64,000 bases of DNA, taken from positions 1-64,000 of the forward strand of contig NZ_JACIDF010000007.1 in assembly GCF_014196195.1 (NCBI RefSeq), in the 5' to 3' direction. Positions 52,010 through 60,185 of the stretch are shown here, one piece after another (within the stretch, counting starts at the first letter, position 1; every line of letters starts with the position of its first letter). This DNA is from Anoxybacteroides rupiense. Its GTDB lineage: Bacteria > Bacillota > Bacilli > Bacillales > Anoxybacillaceae. The notes beneath the pieces are model-generated. The model searched no databases, was not told where the DNA came from, and worked only from the letters and a program-made list of their open reading frames with translations. A program made the translations under genes and the position numbers.

Positions 52010-53539
52010 TTAATCCAGAGCCTCTTCGCTTATTTTCGTAAGCGGCTGTTGGGCAGGGCCTTCTACGACATCGCCGCAAACCGAAAATCGAGAGCCGTGG
52101 CAAGGACAGTCCCATGTGCGATCTCCGCTGTTCCATTCCAGTTCGCAACCCATATGTGTACATGTTGTATCAACGAGAAATAATGAACCGTTCTCATCTT
52201 TATACGCCCCTGCCCTCTTCCCGTTTACGAGCACGACAGATCCTTCTCCGTTAGCCAGATCTTGCGGCGTCCGAATGACAGGTTCTATTTTTCCCTCGAT
52301 AAGGTGTTTTGCGACATCTAAATTTTGTGTAATAAAATGCTTGACGCTTGGATCAGCATAAAAGCGTGACGGTGTGTAAAGGTGATGATAGCGGTTTTCT
52401 CGCCCTGTAATGAGATCGGTCAGAAGCAAACCAGCGACCGTTCCATTGGTCATCCCCCATTTTCGGTATCCTGTCGCGACATAAATATTAGGGGTATGGG
52501 CTGTCATCGCGCCGATGTATGGAACTTTATCTAATGTCGTTAAGTCTTGGGCAGACCAGCGATAGGGAATCGACGTCACTGGAAACATATCTGAGGCGAA
52601 GGATTGAAGAGCCTCATAATGCTGAATGGTAGGGACTCCCTGCCCGGTTTTATGGTTTTCTCCACTCACTAAAAGCAATTTTTCTCCGTTGATTGTGGTG
52701 ACATAGCGAATCGAACGTTTCGGCTCATCTGCGCTTAAATACATGCCGCCAGGGTAATCTCCCTCTATTTGTACACCGAGAACATAGGAGCGCTCCGCAT
52801 ACATTCGCGAAAAATAAAAGCCACCGTCATAAAAAGGAAAATGGGAACAAACAGCGAGATGCTGGCATGTAATTCGTTTGTTATTGCGTGTAATGACCGT
52901 TAATGTATTTCCTTTTTCGACATCTTTTGCAGGAGTCTGCTCATAAATGAGCCCGCCCGACTGTGTGATCTCTTCAATGAGATGCGTTAAATATTTTAAA
53001 GGGTGAAATTGTGCTTGCTGTTTCATGACAAGAGCAGCTTTGCTGGGAAGCGGCAGCGGAAGATCTTCCACCAATCCCCCTTTGATTCCAAGCTTTTCAT
53101 ATGCTTTACATTCGTTAATGAGCTTTTGAATAGAGGATGAGGAGTGAGTGTATATGTACGCATCCTCTTCTTTCCAGTCACAGTCAATGTTTTGCTCATG
53201 TATGATGGTTTGGATCCATCGCATAGCTTCTGTACAAGCTTCATAATAAAGCTGAGCTTTTTCGGTACCAAGGTGATGAATCAATTCATCGTAAATAAGA
53301 TCGTGCTGGGCTGTAACTTTTGCGGTTGTATGTCCCGTTGTTCCATTTAGCAATTGGTCGGCCTCAATTAGAGCCACTTTGCTCCCTGCTTTTGTAAGCA
53401 AATAAGCAGTCGTAATGCCGGAAATACCGCCTCCGATAATAGCGACATCGACATGGATATCTTCATTTAACGAAGGGAATTCGGGAAGTTTGACAGATGA
53501 ACGCCAATAAGGCTCAACAGATAATGGAAGAGACTGCAC
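52010..53539 (-). CDS. yhfW: FAD-dependent oxidoreductase with C-terminal Rieske domain (YhfW type)
   Basis: A 509-residue fusion. The N-terminal DAO-type FAD domain has GGGISG (36-41) and a C-terminal FAD contact ATGYRKWGMTNGTVAG. The last 90 residues are a Rieske 2Fe-2S domain with ligands Cys460, His462, Cys478 and His481 and the disulphide pair Cys465/Cys480. Cytoplasmic. The length and order match B. subtilis YhfW; substrate unknown. GTG start 8 nt after AAGGAGGTAA. Divergent from the repeat-bearing ATPase gene across 177 bp. Confidence 0.88.
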   Translation of the reverse strand: MQSLPLSVEPYWRSSVKLPEFPSLNEDIHVDVAIIGGGISGITTAYLLTKAGSKVALIEADQLLNGTTGHTTAKVTAQHDLIYDELIHHLGTEKAQLYYEACTEAMRWIQTIIHEQNIDCDWKEEDAYIYTHSSSSIQKLINECKAYEKLGIKGGLVEDLPLPLPSKAALVMKQQAQFHPLKYLTHLIEEITQSGGLIYEQTPAKDVEKGNTLTVITRNNKRITCQHLAVCSHFPFYDGGFYFSRMYAERSYVLGVQIEGDYPGGMYLSADEPKRSIRYVTTINGEKLLLVSGENHKTGQGVPTIQHYEALQSFASDMFPVTSIPYRWSAQDLTTLDKVPYIGAMTAHTPNIYVATGYRKWGMTNGTVAGLLLTDLITGRENRYHHLYTPSRFYADPSVKHFITQNLDVAKHLIEGKIEPVIRTPQDLANGEGSVVLVNGKRAGAYKDENGSLFLVDTTCTHMGCELEWNSGDRTWDCPCHGSRFSVCGDVVEGPAQQPLTKISEEALD

Positions 53540-53716
53540 GATTTGTTACCTCCTTCAGTATTTTTGTCCATATACATAAATTTCCTTGAATTTTAAAAAT
53601 TATCCCTGCCATTTTCTTTTTTTACCATTATCCGCAATACACAAGAAAGGTGATAAAATAAAAAGCATAGGATGCCGGTTTTATTTTTATAAAATAGCAT
53701 AAGAGGGAGATTGGAA

Positions 53717-55102
53717 GTGAATAAATATACAAATAATCCGGATGGACATTCACTGGTTATGTCAGACAATTTAATTTTAGAACACTACGGATTGAATGAG
53801 TTGAACTTTGAATCAGTGAATCATTATCGCGAAAAATTTGCAGCTGTAAAGCCGCAGCACCCATGGAATGGACTTGAGACAAAAGAATTTTTATACAAAA
53901 TTGGTGCATGGGGAAAGCTGAGAAACAGCAGTAAAGAAGGCGTCACGGTTGCCGGACTCATCATGTTCAGTGAAGAAAGAATTATTACAGAAGTATTGCC
54001 GCAATATTTTCTGGAATATCGCGAAAGCACGGGGGAAATGGAAGCGGCTAACTGGGAAAAACGATTTACTTCTCAAGACGGAACATGGTCTGGCAATGTA
54101 TACGATTTTTATTTTAAAGTCATGAATCATATGGACAGTAGTCATTCATTTGTACAATCGGCGCTCCATGAAGCGGTTATCAATGCTTTAGTTCATGCTG
54201 ATTACTCTGGAGAGGGAGGGATTGTCATTGAAAAAGAACGAAATATCGTTCGCCTCTCCAATCCCGGTTTGCTCCGTATTCCAGCTGACTCGGCGTTTTC
54301 AAGCGGCATGAGCAATTTACGCAACCCTAATTTATTTAAAATGTTTATTCTAATCGGCCTTTGTAAACGGGCAGGATCTGGATTAAAGCATATTCAATCG
54401 ATATGGGATGCCCATCAATGGAAGCAGCCTGAATTTATTCAACAGAATCATCCAGAACGCACGGTTTTTACCATGATGTTTTTTCCAGTTGATATTGCGG
54501 CAACATATGAAACAGATCACCAAAAAACGATAGAACAGGAACAAGATGAAGGACTAGACGATTGGATCCATGCAGATATAGATAACTCCGTAAATAAAGT
54601 TGATAACTTAGTAAATAAGGACTTAAACTTACTAAATAACGACCATAACTCCATAAATAAATCTGGTTACTCTATAGATAAACGCGACTACTACGTAAAT
54701 AAACCGGACAATTCTTTAAATAATGTGTCGAACTCCATAAATAAATCTTCGAACTCCGTAAATAAACGGTCAAACTCCGTAAATAAAATGGAGTATATGG
54801 ATTCGGATATCCATCATGAGGAAATAGATGAACAGCTATGGAAAATAGCTGAACTGGCACGTAAGAAAAAAAGGCTTCATCCAAGCGTCATGGAGCAAAT
54901 GATTTTACAGCTTTGTGCGCAACGGCCACTGATGTTAAAAGAATTAGCCTATTTATTAGAAAGAACATCTGATGGATTGCGTAATAATTACTTGGCTAAG
55001 CTGCTAGAGGAAGGGAAGATTCAATTAAAGTACCCAAATCAGCCAAACCATCCGAGACAAGCCTATATGACGAAACAGCACTCCCGTATAGATGAGATGT
55101 AA
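53717..55102 (+). CDS. COG2865-type ATPase/winged-helix protein, N-terminally truncated, with an internal heptapeptide repeat
   Basis: A 461-residue protein related to the Schlafen/AlbA-ATPase regulators (often annotated RecG-like). It starts at the linker that normally follows the AlbA_2 domain (LNELNFESVNHYREKF, HPWNGLETKEFLYKIGAW) and so lacks that domain. The GHKL-like ATPase part has the N-box ALHEAVINALVHADY and GSGLKHIQSIWD. Residues 289-358 are ten 7-residue repeats (consensus x-N-S-[VI]-N-K-x), then a winged helix (LMLKELAYLLERTSDGLRNNYL). GTG 53717 has GAGGG 9 nt upstream; TTG 53711 is in frame but too close. The upstream 170 bp hold no AlbA remnant. Function unknown, perhaps transcription control. 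Confidence 0.78.
   Translation: MNKYTNNPDGHSLVMSDNLILEHYGLNELNFESVNHYREKFAAVKPQHPWNGLETKEFLYKIGAWGKLRNSSKEGVTVAGLIMFSEERIITEVLPQYFLEYRESTGEMEAANWEKRFTSQDGTWSGNVYDFYFKVMNHMDSSHSFVQSALHEAVINALVHADYSGEGGIVIEKERNIVRLSNPGLLRIPADSAFSSGMSNLRNPNLFKMFILIGLCKRAGSGLKHIQSIWDAHQWKQPEFIQQNHPERTVFTMMFFPVDIAATYETDHQKTIEQEQDEGLDDWIHADIDNSVNKVDNLVNKDLNLLNNDHNSINKSGYSIDKRDYYVNKPDNSLNNVSNSINKSSNSVNKRSNSVNKMEYMDSDIHHEEIDEQLWKIAELARKKKRLHPSVMEQMILQLCAQRPLMLKELAYLLERTSDGLRNNYLAKLLEEGKIQLKYPNQPNHPRQAYMTKQHSRIDEM
54581..54790 (+). repeat. Ten tandem 21-bp repeats inside the COG2865-type gene
   Basis: Units run from 54581 in steps of exactly 21 bp to 54790. The best conserved core is AACTCCGTAAATAAA; units 8-10 are the most alike, units 3, 5 and 7 the most diverged. 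All keep the reading frame and encode x-N-S-[VIL]-[ND]-[KN]-x. The 21-bp period equals two helical turns of B-DNA. Confidence 0.93.
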
Positions 55103-55120
55103 CATCATCCGCCGAGAAAT

Positions 55121-55151
55121 CTCCCACCTCTAACCGAAGTGGAGGTGGGAG
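55121..55151. repeat. Stem-loop after the COG2865-type gene
   Basis: CTCCCACCTC (55121-55130) pairs perfectly with GAGGTGGGAG (55142-55151). GGTTCATTCTTCTC follows, not a clean U-run. It may be a weak terminator; the sequence also recalls the hairpins at IS200/IS605-type ends, but no such element is present. Confidence 0.5.
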
Positions 55152-55300
55152 AGGTTCATTCTTCTCATCTTTGGATCTTTATTGGAGGTTACTTTTCGTT
55201 TCATTACATGTGACCAAGAAGAAACTTTGTTACTTTTCTTTACAAACTCGCTTCGTTTGCTATTCAGCTGTATTATAATCGAAGAAGATCATCGAAATAG

Positions 55301-55345
55301 TAAAAAACGAGCCTTTCGCTTCCTTTCAGAAAGGTTCGTTTTTTA
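55301..55345 (+). terminator. Terminator in the gene-free region before livJ
   Basis: TAAAAAACGAGCCTTTC (55301-55317) pairs with GAAAGGTTCGTTTTTTA (from 55329), with one G-U pair, and a T-rich arm. The region 55103-55715 holds no accepted gene; a frame at 55182-55433 runs through this stem and is rejected. The terminator may end readthrough from upstream or a small unrecognised RNA starting near TATAAT at 55274. Confidence 0.6.
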
Positions 55346-55527
55346 TTTAGAGGTTAACGTGCTGGCACATTATAAATACAAGATGATTTTCACAGACATC
55401 GTTTGCTCAATCTTTCGCTGTGCTTATAAATAAAAAAGAAATCTAGTTGCTCCATGAGTGGAACCTCTCCATAATATTTCATTCTATGTTTATATTGTTG
55501 AAAATATTTAGTAAATTTTGTAAGAAT

Positions 55528-55550
55528 AATATTTCGTGATTCGAAATATT
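55528..55550. promoter_or_regulatory. Perfect inverted repeat upstream of livJ, candidate operator
   Basis: AATATTTCG (55528-55536) and CGAAATATT (55542-55550) are exact complements around TGATT. It lies about 110 bp upstream of the livJ -35 in an A+T-rich region. The form suits a dimeric regulator; which one is unknown. Confidence 0.45.
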
Positions 55551-55638
55551 GAGTAAAAAAGCCCTAGAAATGAGTATTAGATAGCATTATCCAAAGTATT
55601 TTGTGAAAAAAAAGTTTTTTCTAGGAAAAAAATAAAGC

Positions 55639-55667
55639 TTGTTAATTTTGAAAATTCATATTATATT
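55639..55667 (+). promoter_or_regulatory. livJ promoter candidate with a palindrome in the spacer
   Basis: TTGTTA (55639-55644), 17-bp spacer, TATATT (55662-55667), about 49 bp before livJ. AATTTTGAAAATT, a 13-bp palindrome around one G, overlaps the -35 end and the spacer. It looks like a CodY box lacking two central bases, so it is only a weak CodY candidate. Confidence 0.45.
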
Positions 55668-55715
55668 TTTCTTAAAATATAAAAAATTTTTAAAAGTCAA
55701 AAAAGGGGGATACGA

Positions 55716-56930
55716 ATGGTCTTCAAGAAAACCTTCTCAATTTTAGCAACAGCGACACTAGCAGTCGGCTTGTTAGCGGGATGTTCTGGAGGGAACAAGG
55801 ATCAAAACGCTAGCAATGGAGGAAGTGGAGGCAGCAGTGGAAGCAATGTCATTAAGATTGCGACGCAAACGCCGCTTTCCGGTGGAAGTGCGACATTGGG
55901 CGAGTCGATTAAATTGGGTGCCCAGCTGGCATTAGAAGAACAGCAAGCAAATTTTGAAAAGCTTGGATTTAAATTGGAGCTTGTTCCTTATGATGACCAA
56001 GGTGACCCGAAAAAAGGGGTAGCAAACGCTCAGCTTATTGGAGCCGATAAGCAAATTTTTGGTGTAGTAGGACATCTTAACTCAGGCGTAGCCATTCCTT
56101 CGTCAGAAATTTATGAAAAATACAGCATTCCGATGGTTTCCCCAGCAAACACAGCAACTGACGTGACAGACCGCGGCTTAAAAACAGTTAACCGCATTTG
56201 TGCCCGCGATGATTTCCAAGGACCTGCAGGAGCGAAATTCGCAATCGAAAAGCTTGGAGCGAAAAAAATCTTCATTATCCAAGACAAAACCGCATATGGT
56301 AGCGGCTTGGCAGAAGCATTTAAAAAGGGCGCTGAAGATCTAGGCGCTCAAGTGGTCGGCTTTGAAGGAATTACAGTCGGCGAAAAAGACTTTAACGGCG
56401 TGCTAAACCAAGTGCTAGCGAAAAAGCCGGACCTTGTATACTTTGGTGGCTTGTATACGGAAGGTGGCCAGTTGATTAAGCAAGCGCGCGATAAAGGGAT
56501 TACGGTACCGATCATGGGCGGTGACGGTTTAGACTCATCGACGCTTGTGCAAATCGCTGGAGACGCAGTAAAAAATGTATATATGACATCTGCGGCTGGT
56601 CTTACGACAGCGACAGATGCTGGAAAGCAATTTGCCGAAAAGTATAAGCAAAAATTTGGAAAAGATATCGAATCTTATTCTGCTTATGGTTATGACTCCA
56701 TGGGAGTATTGCTAAAAGGAATTGAAAATGCCATTAAAGAAAACGGAAACAAGCTTCCTTCTCGCCAGCAAGTGGCTGAGGGCGTTCGCAAAGTTCAAGA
56801 ATATGAAGGAGTGGTTACAAAGGTAAGCTTTGATGAAAAAGGCGACAATAAATATGCGAAAATCTACATTTATAAATTTGACGAAGCAAAATATCCAGCT
56901 AAATTGGAGGATGAAGTAAGTAAGCAGTAA
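55716..56930 (+). CDS. livJ: Branched-chain amino acid ABC transporter, substrate-binding lipoprotein
   Basis: A 404-residue binding protein anchored outside the membrane. The signal peptide ends in lipobox LLAGC (Cys23), followed by a Gly/Ser/Asn-rich linker (about 24-45). The Leu/Ile/Val-binding fold starts at IKIATQTPLSGGSATLGESIKLGAQLA and includes VGHLNSGVAIPSS and YGYDSMGVLLKGIE. The ATG follows AAAAGGGGG. It is the first gene of livJHMGF and is separated from livH by a large stem-loop, which would allow more of this component to be made. Confidence 0.95.
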   Translation: MVFKKTFSILATATLAVGLLAGCSGGNKDQNASNGGSGGSSGSNVIKIATQTPLSGGSATLGESIKLGAQLALEEQQANFEKLGFKLELVPYDDQGDPKKGVANAQLIGADKQIFGVVGHLNSGVAIPSSEIYEKYSIPMVSPANTATDVTDRGLKTVNRICARDDFQGPAGAKFAIEKLGAKKIFIIQDKTAYGSGLAEAFKKGAEDLGAQVVGFEGITVGEKDFNGVLNQVLAKKPDLVYFGGLYTEGGQLIKQARDKGITVPIMGGDGLDSSTLVQIAGDAVKNVYMTSAAGLTTATDAGKQFAEKYKQKFGKDIESYSAYGYDSMGVLLKGIENAIKENGNKLPSRQQVAEGVRKVQEYEGVVTKVSFDEKGDNKYAKIYIYKFDEAKYPAKLEDEVSKQ

Positions 56931-56999
56931 TCATAGTTGGAAAAGGTGGGGAAGATCATTGCTCCCTTTTCCTTCAATTTAAAGTTTAGAGTGTTACTG

Positions 57000-57072
57000 G
57001 GCGCCTAGCTTAGTTCATTGATGACAAATAAAGAACATTTGTTGTCTGTAGCCATAAAGCTAGGCGCCTTTC
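57000..57072 (+). terminator. Attenuator-like stem-loop between livJ and livH
   Basis: GGCGCCTAGCTT (57000-57011) and AAGCTAGGCGCC (57057-57068) form a perfect 12-bp stem closing a 45-nt loop that contains a smaller CAAAT/ATTTG pairing; only TTT follows. Likely an intraoperon terminator with readthrough or an mRNA-stabilising stem. Confidence 0.65.
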
Positions 57073-57114
57073 TGATGGAAAAGTAAAAGTAGCAAAAACA
57101 GGCAGGTGAACAGA

Positions 57115-58101
57115 ATGATTGAACAAGTATTGCACACATTGCCTCAAGTGCTGATTGACGGTTTAGCACTGGGAGCTGTATATGCGATTGTTGCACTAGG
57201 ATATACGATGGTTTATGGAATTTTAGAATTAATTAACTTTGCTCACGGCGAGATTTTTATGACAGGGGCGTTTGTAGGAACGGCGATTTTATTGACGTTT
57301 TCTGGATTGGGTTGGATTACCTCTATGCCAGCCATTATTACTTTAGTGTTGGTGTTAATCGTTACGTCGGTACTTACCGGTTTGCTTGGAATGGGTATTG
57401 AGAGGGTTGCTTATCGCCCGTTGCGTAATGCGCCGAAGCTTATTACATTAATCACGGCGATCGGCATTTCGTTTTTGCTTCAAGATCTTGTCCGTTTTAT
57501 TACAGAATTGAAAAATGGCAATTATATTTTAACAGGACCAAATTTATTCAATAAGCAAATTGGAATTGAAGCCTCTTCAATCTTGTCCGTATTTAATGAT
57601 GCATCGGTAAAATCCTCGTTTTTCATTGTATTAGGTGTCGCTATCGTGATGATGATCACATTGGACTTTTTCGTGAATAGAACCAAATGGGGAATGGCGA
57701 TGCGCGCTGTTGCACAAGACCGGGAAACAGCGGCGTTGATGACGGTAAACGTGAATAAAGTCATCGCTCTTACATTTTTTATTGGCTCAGCATTAGGAGG
57801 AGCCACGGGAGTATTGTTTGCCGTTCAATACGGAACGATCGATCCGTACATTGGCTTTATTCTAGGGCTAAAGGCTTTTACGGCAGCGGTTTTAGGCGGT
57901 ATTGGCAATATCCGCGGTGCGATGTTTGGCGGGATTCTCATCGGTTTGCTTGAGATGTTTGCCGCGGCGAATTTGCCGATCGTTTCCCACGGAGTTCTCG
58001 GCGCAGAATATAAGGATGTATTTGCTTTTGCTATTTTAATTATCGTATTAATTTTCAAGCCGGAAGGTTTATTCGGAAAAGTGACAGTAGAGAAAGTGTA
58101 G
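57115..58101 (+). CDS. livH: Branched-chain amino acid ABC transporter permease LivH
   Basis: A 328-residue permease with about eight helices. Family signatures include ALGAVYAIVALGYTMVYGILELINFAHGEIFM at the N-terminus and the EAA-type coupling loop near ALMTVNVNKVIALTFFIGSALGGATG; the end FKPEGLFGK is typical. ATG at 57115 is 5 nt after AGGTGA; GTG 57106 is also in frame. It is followed by livM with a gap of 9 bp. Confidence 0.94.
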   Translation: MIEQVLHTLPQVLIDGLALGAVYAIVALGYTMVYGILELINFAHGEIFMTGAFVGTAILLTFSGLGWITSMPAIITLVLVLIVTSVLTGLLGMGIERVAYRPLRNAPKLITLITAIGISFLLQDLVRFITELKNGNYILTGPNLFNKQIGIEASSILSVFNDASVKSSFFIVLGVAIVMMITLDFFVNRTKWGMAMRAVAQDRETAALMTVNVNKVIALTFFIGSALGGATGVLFAVQYGTIDPYIGFILGLKAFTAAVLGGIGNIRGAMFGGILIGLLEMFAAANLPIVSHGVLGAEYKDVFAFAILIIVLIFKPEGLFGKVTVEKV

Positions 58102-58110
58102 GTGATCGAC

Positions 58111-59409
58111 ATGAAAAATTGGCTGAGTACGATTCAAGCGAACAAGCGCCTTCAGGCAATCATGATCGGATTGTATATTGTTGTGACATTTCTGAGCTTA
58201 TATTTGGCTCAAAAATCTGTTATCGCTTTTTTATTGCTCCTTGCTTCCTTATTATTATTGTATTTTACCACATTTTCCAATCGCATCAAATGGCTGGTGG
58301 CCGGCTTAGTGATGGTGGTACTGCTCCCCTTTGCCGCTAGCCAAGGGGAAGCGTATCAATCTTATATGGAAGTGGCAACGTTAGTCGGCATTTATATTGC
58401 GATGGCACTCGGATTGAATATTGTTGTAGGGATGGCAGGGCTTTTAGACTTAGGATTTGTCGCCTTTTTTGCCATCGGGGCCTACACATATGGCATTTTT
58501 GCCACATCGCAGGCAAATAATTTTATGCCGTTTGGACATTATCCTCTTTCTGGAGGGAGCTTTTGGGTATTTATTTTTATCGGATGTCTCGCTGCGGCGT
58601 TATTCGGAATATTGCTAGGGATTCCTGTTTTACGGGTTAAAGGAGACTATTTAGCGATTGTTACGTTAGGTTTTGGAGAGATTATCCGCATTATTTTCAA
58701 TAACTTGGATAAGCCTGTGAATATTACGAATGGAGCCATGGGGCTCGCATCGGTTCAACCGCCTAAATTATTCGGACTGGACTTTATGTATCCAAGCCAA
58801 TTTTATTACATCGTATTAGTTATTTTACTGGTAGTTATTTTCGCCGTTCGCCGTTTGGAATACTCAAAAATCGGCCGTGCATGGAAAGCGGTGCGGGAAA
58901 ATGAGATTGCCGCCCAATCGATGGGGATTCATCTTGTGCGGACGAAGCTGATGGCGTTTGCCGTCGGGGCATCGTTTTCCGGAATGATGGGGGTCGTATT
59001 TGCTGCCAAGCAAACGTTTGTTGACCCGACAAGCTTTACGCTGCTTGAATCCATTACGATTTTAGTCATGGTGATTTTAGGAGGAATGGGCAGTGTGCCA
59101 GGCGTCATCCTTGGTGCCGCTCTTGTGACGATTCTAAATCTCCAAGTGTTAACAGAGCTGACAAACTGGCTCAATCAGCTTAGCTTAAACGGTGTGATCA
59201 GTATTCCTGACGCTCTTTCGCCAGCGAAAATGCAACGGTTTATTTTCGGAGCTATTTTGATTTTATTTGCACTTTACCGCCCGCAGGGATTATTGCCGGC
59301 GAAAAATCCGGTATTTAAAAAAGAGGATTTAACAGACACATCAGGACATCCGCCAATGAATGCCGGCGTACAAAAGGAGGGGGCACAGCATGTCCATCTT
59401 GACAGTTAA
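58111..59409 (+). CDS. livM: Branched-chain amino acid ABC transporter permease LivM
   Basis: A 432-residue permease. Three extra hydrophobic segments at the N-terminus (about 16-85) precede the conserved core: GIYIAMALGLNIVVGMAGLLDLGFVAFFAIGAY and the coupling region VRENEIAAQSMGIHLVRTKLMAFAVGA. The end ALYRPQGLLPAKNP is typical of LivM, followed by a hydrophilic tail. ATG at 58111 has AGGTGA 5 nt upstream. It overlaps livG by 20 bp. Confidence 0.94.
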   Translation: MKNWLSTIQANKRLQAIMIGLYIVVTFLSLYLAQKSVIAFLLLLASLLLLYFTTFSNRIKWLVAGLVMVVLLPFAASQGEAYQSYMEVATLVGIYIAMALGLNIVVGMAGLLDLGFVAFFAIGAYTYGIFATSQANNFMPFGHYPLSGGSFWVFIFIGCLAAALFGILLGIPVLRVKGDYLAIVTLGFGEIIRIIFNNLDKPVNITNGAMGLASVQPPKLFGLDFMYPSQFYYIVLVILLVVIFAVRRLEYSKIGRAWKAVRENEIAAQSMGIHLVRTKLMAFAVGASFSGMMGVVFAAKQTFVDPTSFTLLESITILVMVILGGMGSVPGVILGAALVTILNLQVLTELTNWLNQLSLNGVISIPDALSPAKMQRFIFGAILILFALYRPQGLLPAKNPVFKKEDLTDTSGHPPMNAGVQKEGAQHVHLDS

Positions 59410-60169
59410 AAATTTAACGAAGCAATTCGGCGGACTTGTCGCTAACAGCAACATCGACATGGACGTGGAAAAGGGTTCGATTACAGCTGTGATTGGTCCG
59501 AACGGTGCCGGAAAAACGACGTTTTTTAACATGGTGACAGGCGTTTACCAGCCGACAAGCGGTGATATCTTATTAAATGGCGAATCGATTGTAGGGTTAA
59601 AGCCGCACCAAGTCACGAGAAAAGGCATTGCTCGTACCTTTCAAAATATTCGGTTGTTTGGGGCGATCACTGTTTTAGAGAATGTGATGGTTGGTATGCA
59701 TACGCATCTTCATGGCGGACTGTTCAGTACAATTTTTAATTTACCTCATGTAAGAAAAGAAGAGAAGGAAGCAAGAAAAGAGGCTTATCGCTTACTAGAA
59801 TATGTCGGGCTCGAATCACTATTTAATGAAGAAGCGCAAAATCTGCCATACGGAGCGCAGCGTAAGCTAGAAATCGCCCGCGCATTGGCGACGCAACCGA
59901 AAGTGCTGCTGCTGGATGAGCCGGCGGCCGGGATGAACCCGAAGGAGACGAGTGAGCTAACAAAGCTTATTTATAATATGAGAGAAGAGCTTGATTTAAC
60001 GATTATTTTGATTGAACACGACATGAAGCTTGTCATGGAAATTTCCGAGCATATTGTGGTGTTGGATCATGGGGAAAAAATTGCCGAAGGTACACCTGAT
60101 GAAATACGTAACAATCAAAAAGTCATCGAAGCTTATTTAGGAAAAGGCGCGGCTGCAACAGCTTCATAA
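59390..60169 (+). CDS. livG: Branched-chain amino acid ABC transporter ATPase LivG
   Basis: A 259-residue ATPase: Walker A GPNGAGKTT, the family loop GIARTFQNIRLF, a signature region NLPYGAQRKLEIARAL (LivG-type variant of LSGGQ), Walker B VLLLDEPAAGMNP and switch His in LIEHDMKLVM. ATG at 59390 follows AAAGGAGGGGG and lies inside the livM end, indicating translational coupling. Confidence 0.95.
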   Translation: MSILTVKNLTKQFGGLVANSNIDMDVEKGSITAVIGPNGAGKTTFFNMVTGVYQPTSGDILLNGESIVGLKPHQVTRKGIARTFQNIRLFGAITVLENVMVGMHTHLHGGLFSTIFNLPHVRKEEKEARKEAYRLLEYVGLESLFNEEAQNLPYGAQRKLEIARALATQPKVLLLDEPAAGMNPKETSELTKLIYNMREELDLTIILIEHDMKLVMEISEHIVVLDHGEKIAEGTPDEIRNNQKVIEAYLGKGAAATAS

Positions 60170-60185
60170 AGGGAGGACCTCGCAG

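Noticed and set aside
54581-54790. Tandem repeats as a possible CRISPR array
   Set aside because: Repeats are directly contiguous with no unique spacers, keep an open reading frame and lie inside a gene.
55121-55151. Hairpin as the end of an IS200/IS605 element
   Set aside because: No tnpA or tnpB sequence in the region; a stem alone is not enough.
55182-55433. 83-codon frame between the COG2865-type gene and livJ
   Set aside because: It runs straight through a Rho-independent terminator stem and has a weak start; composition not protein-like.
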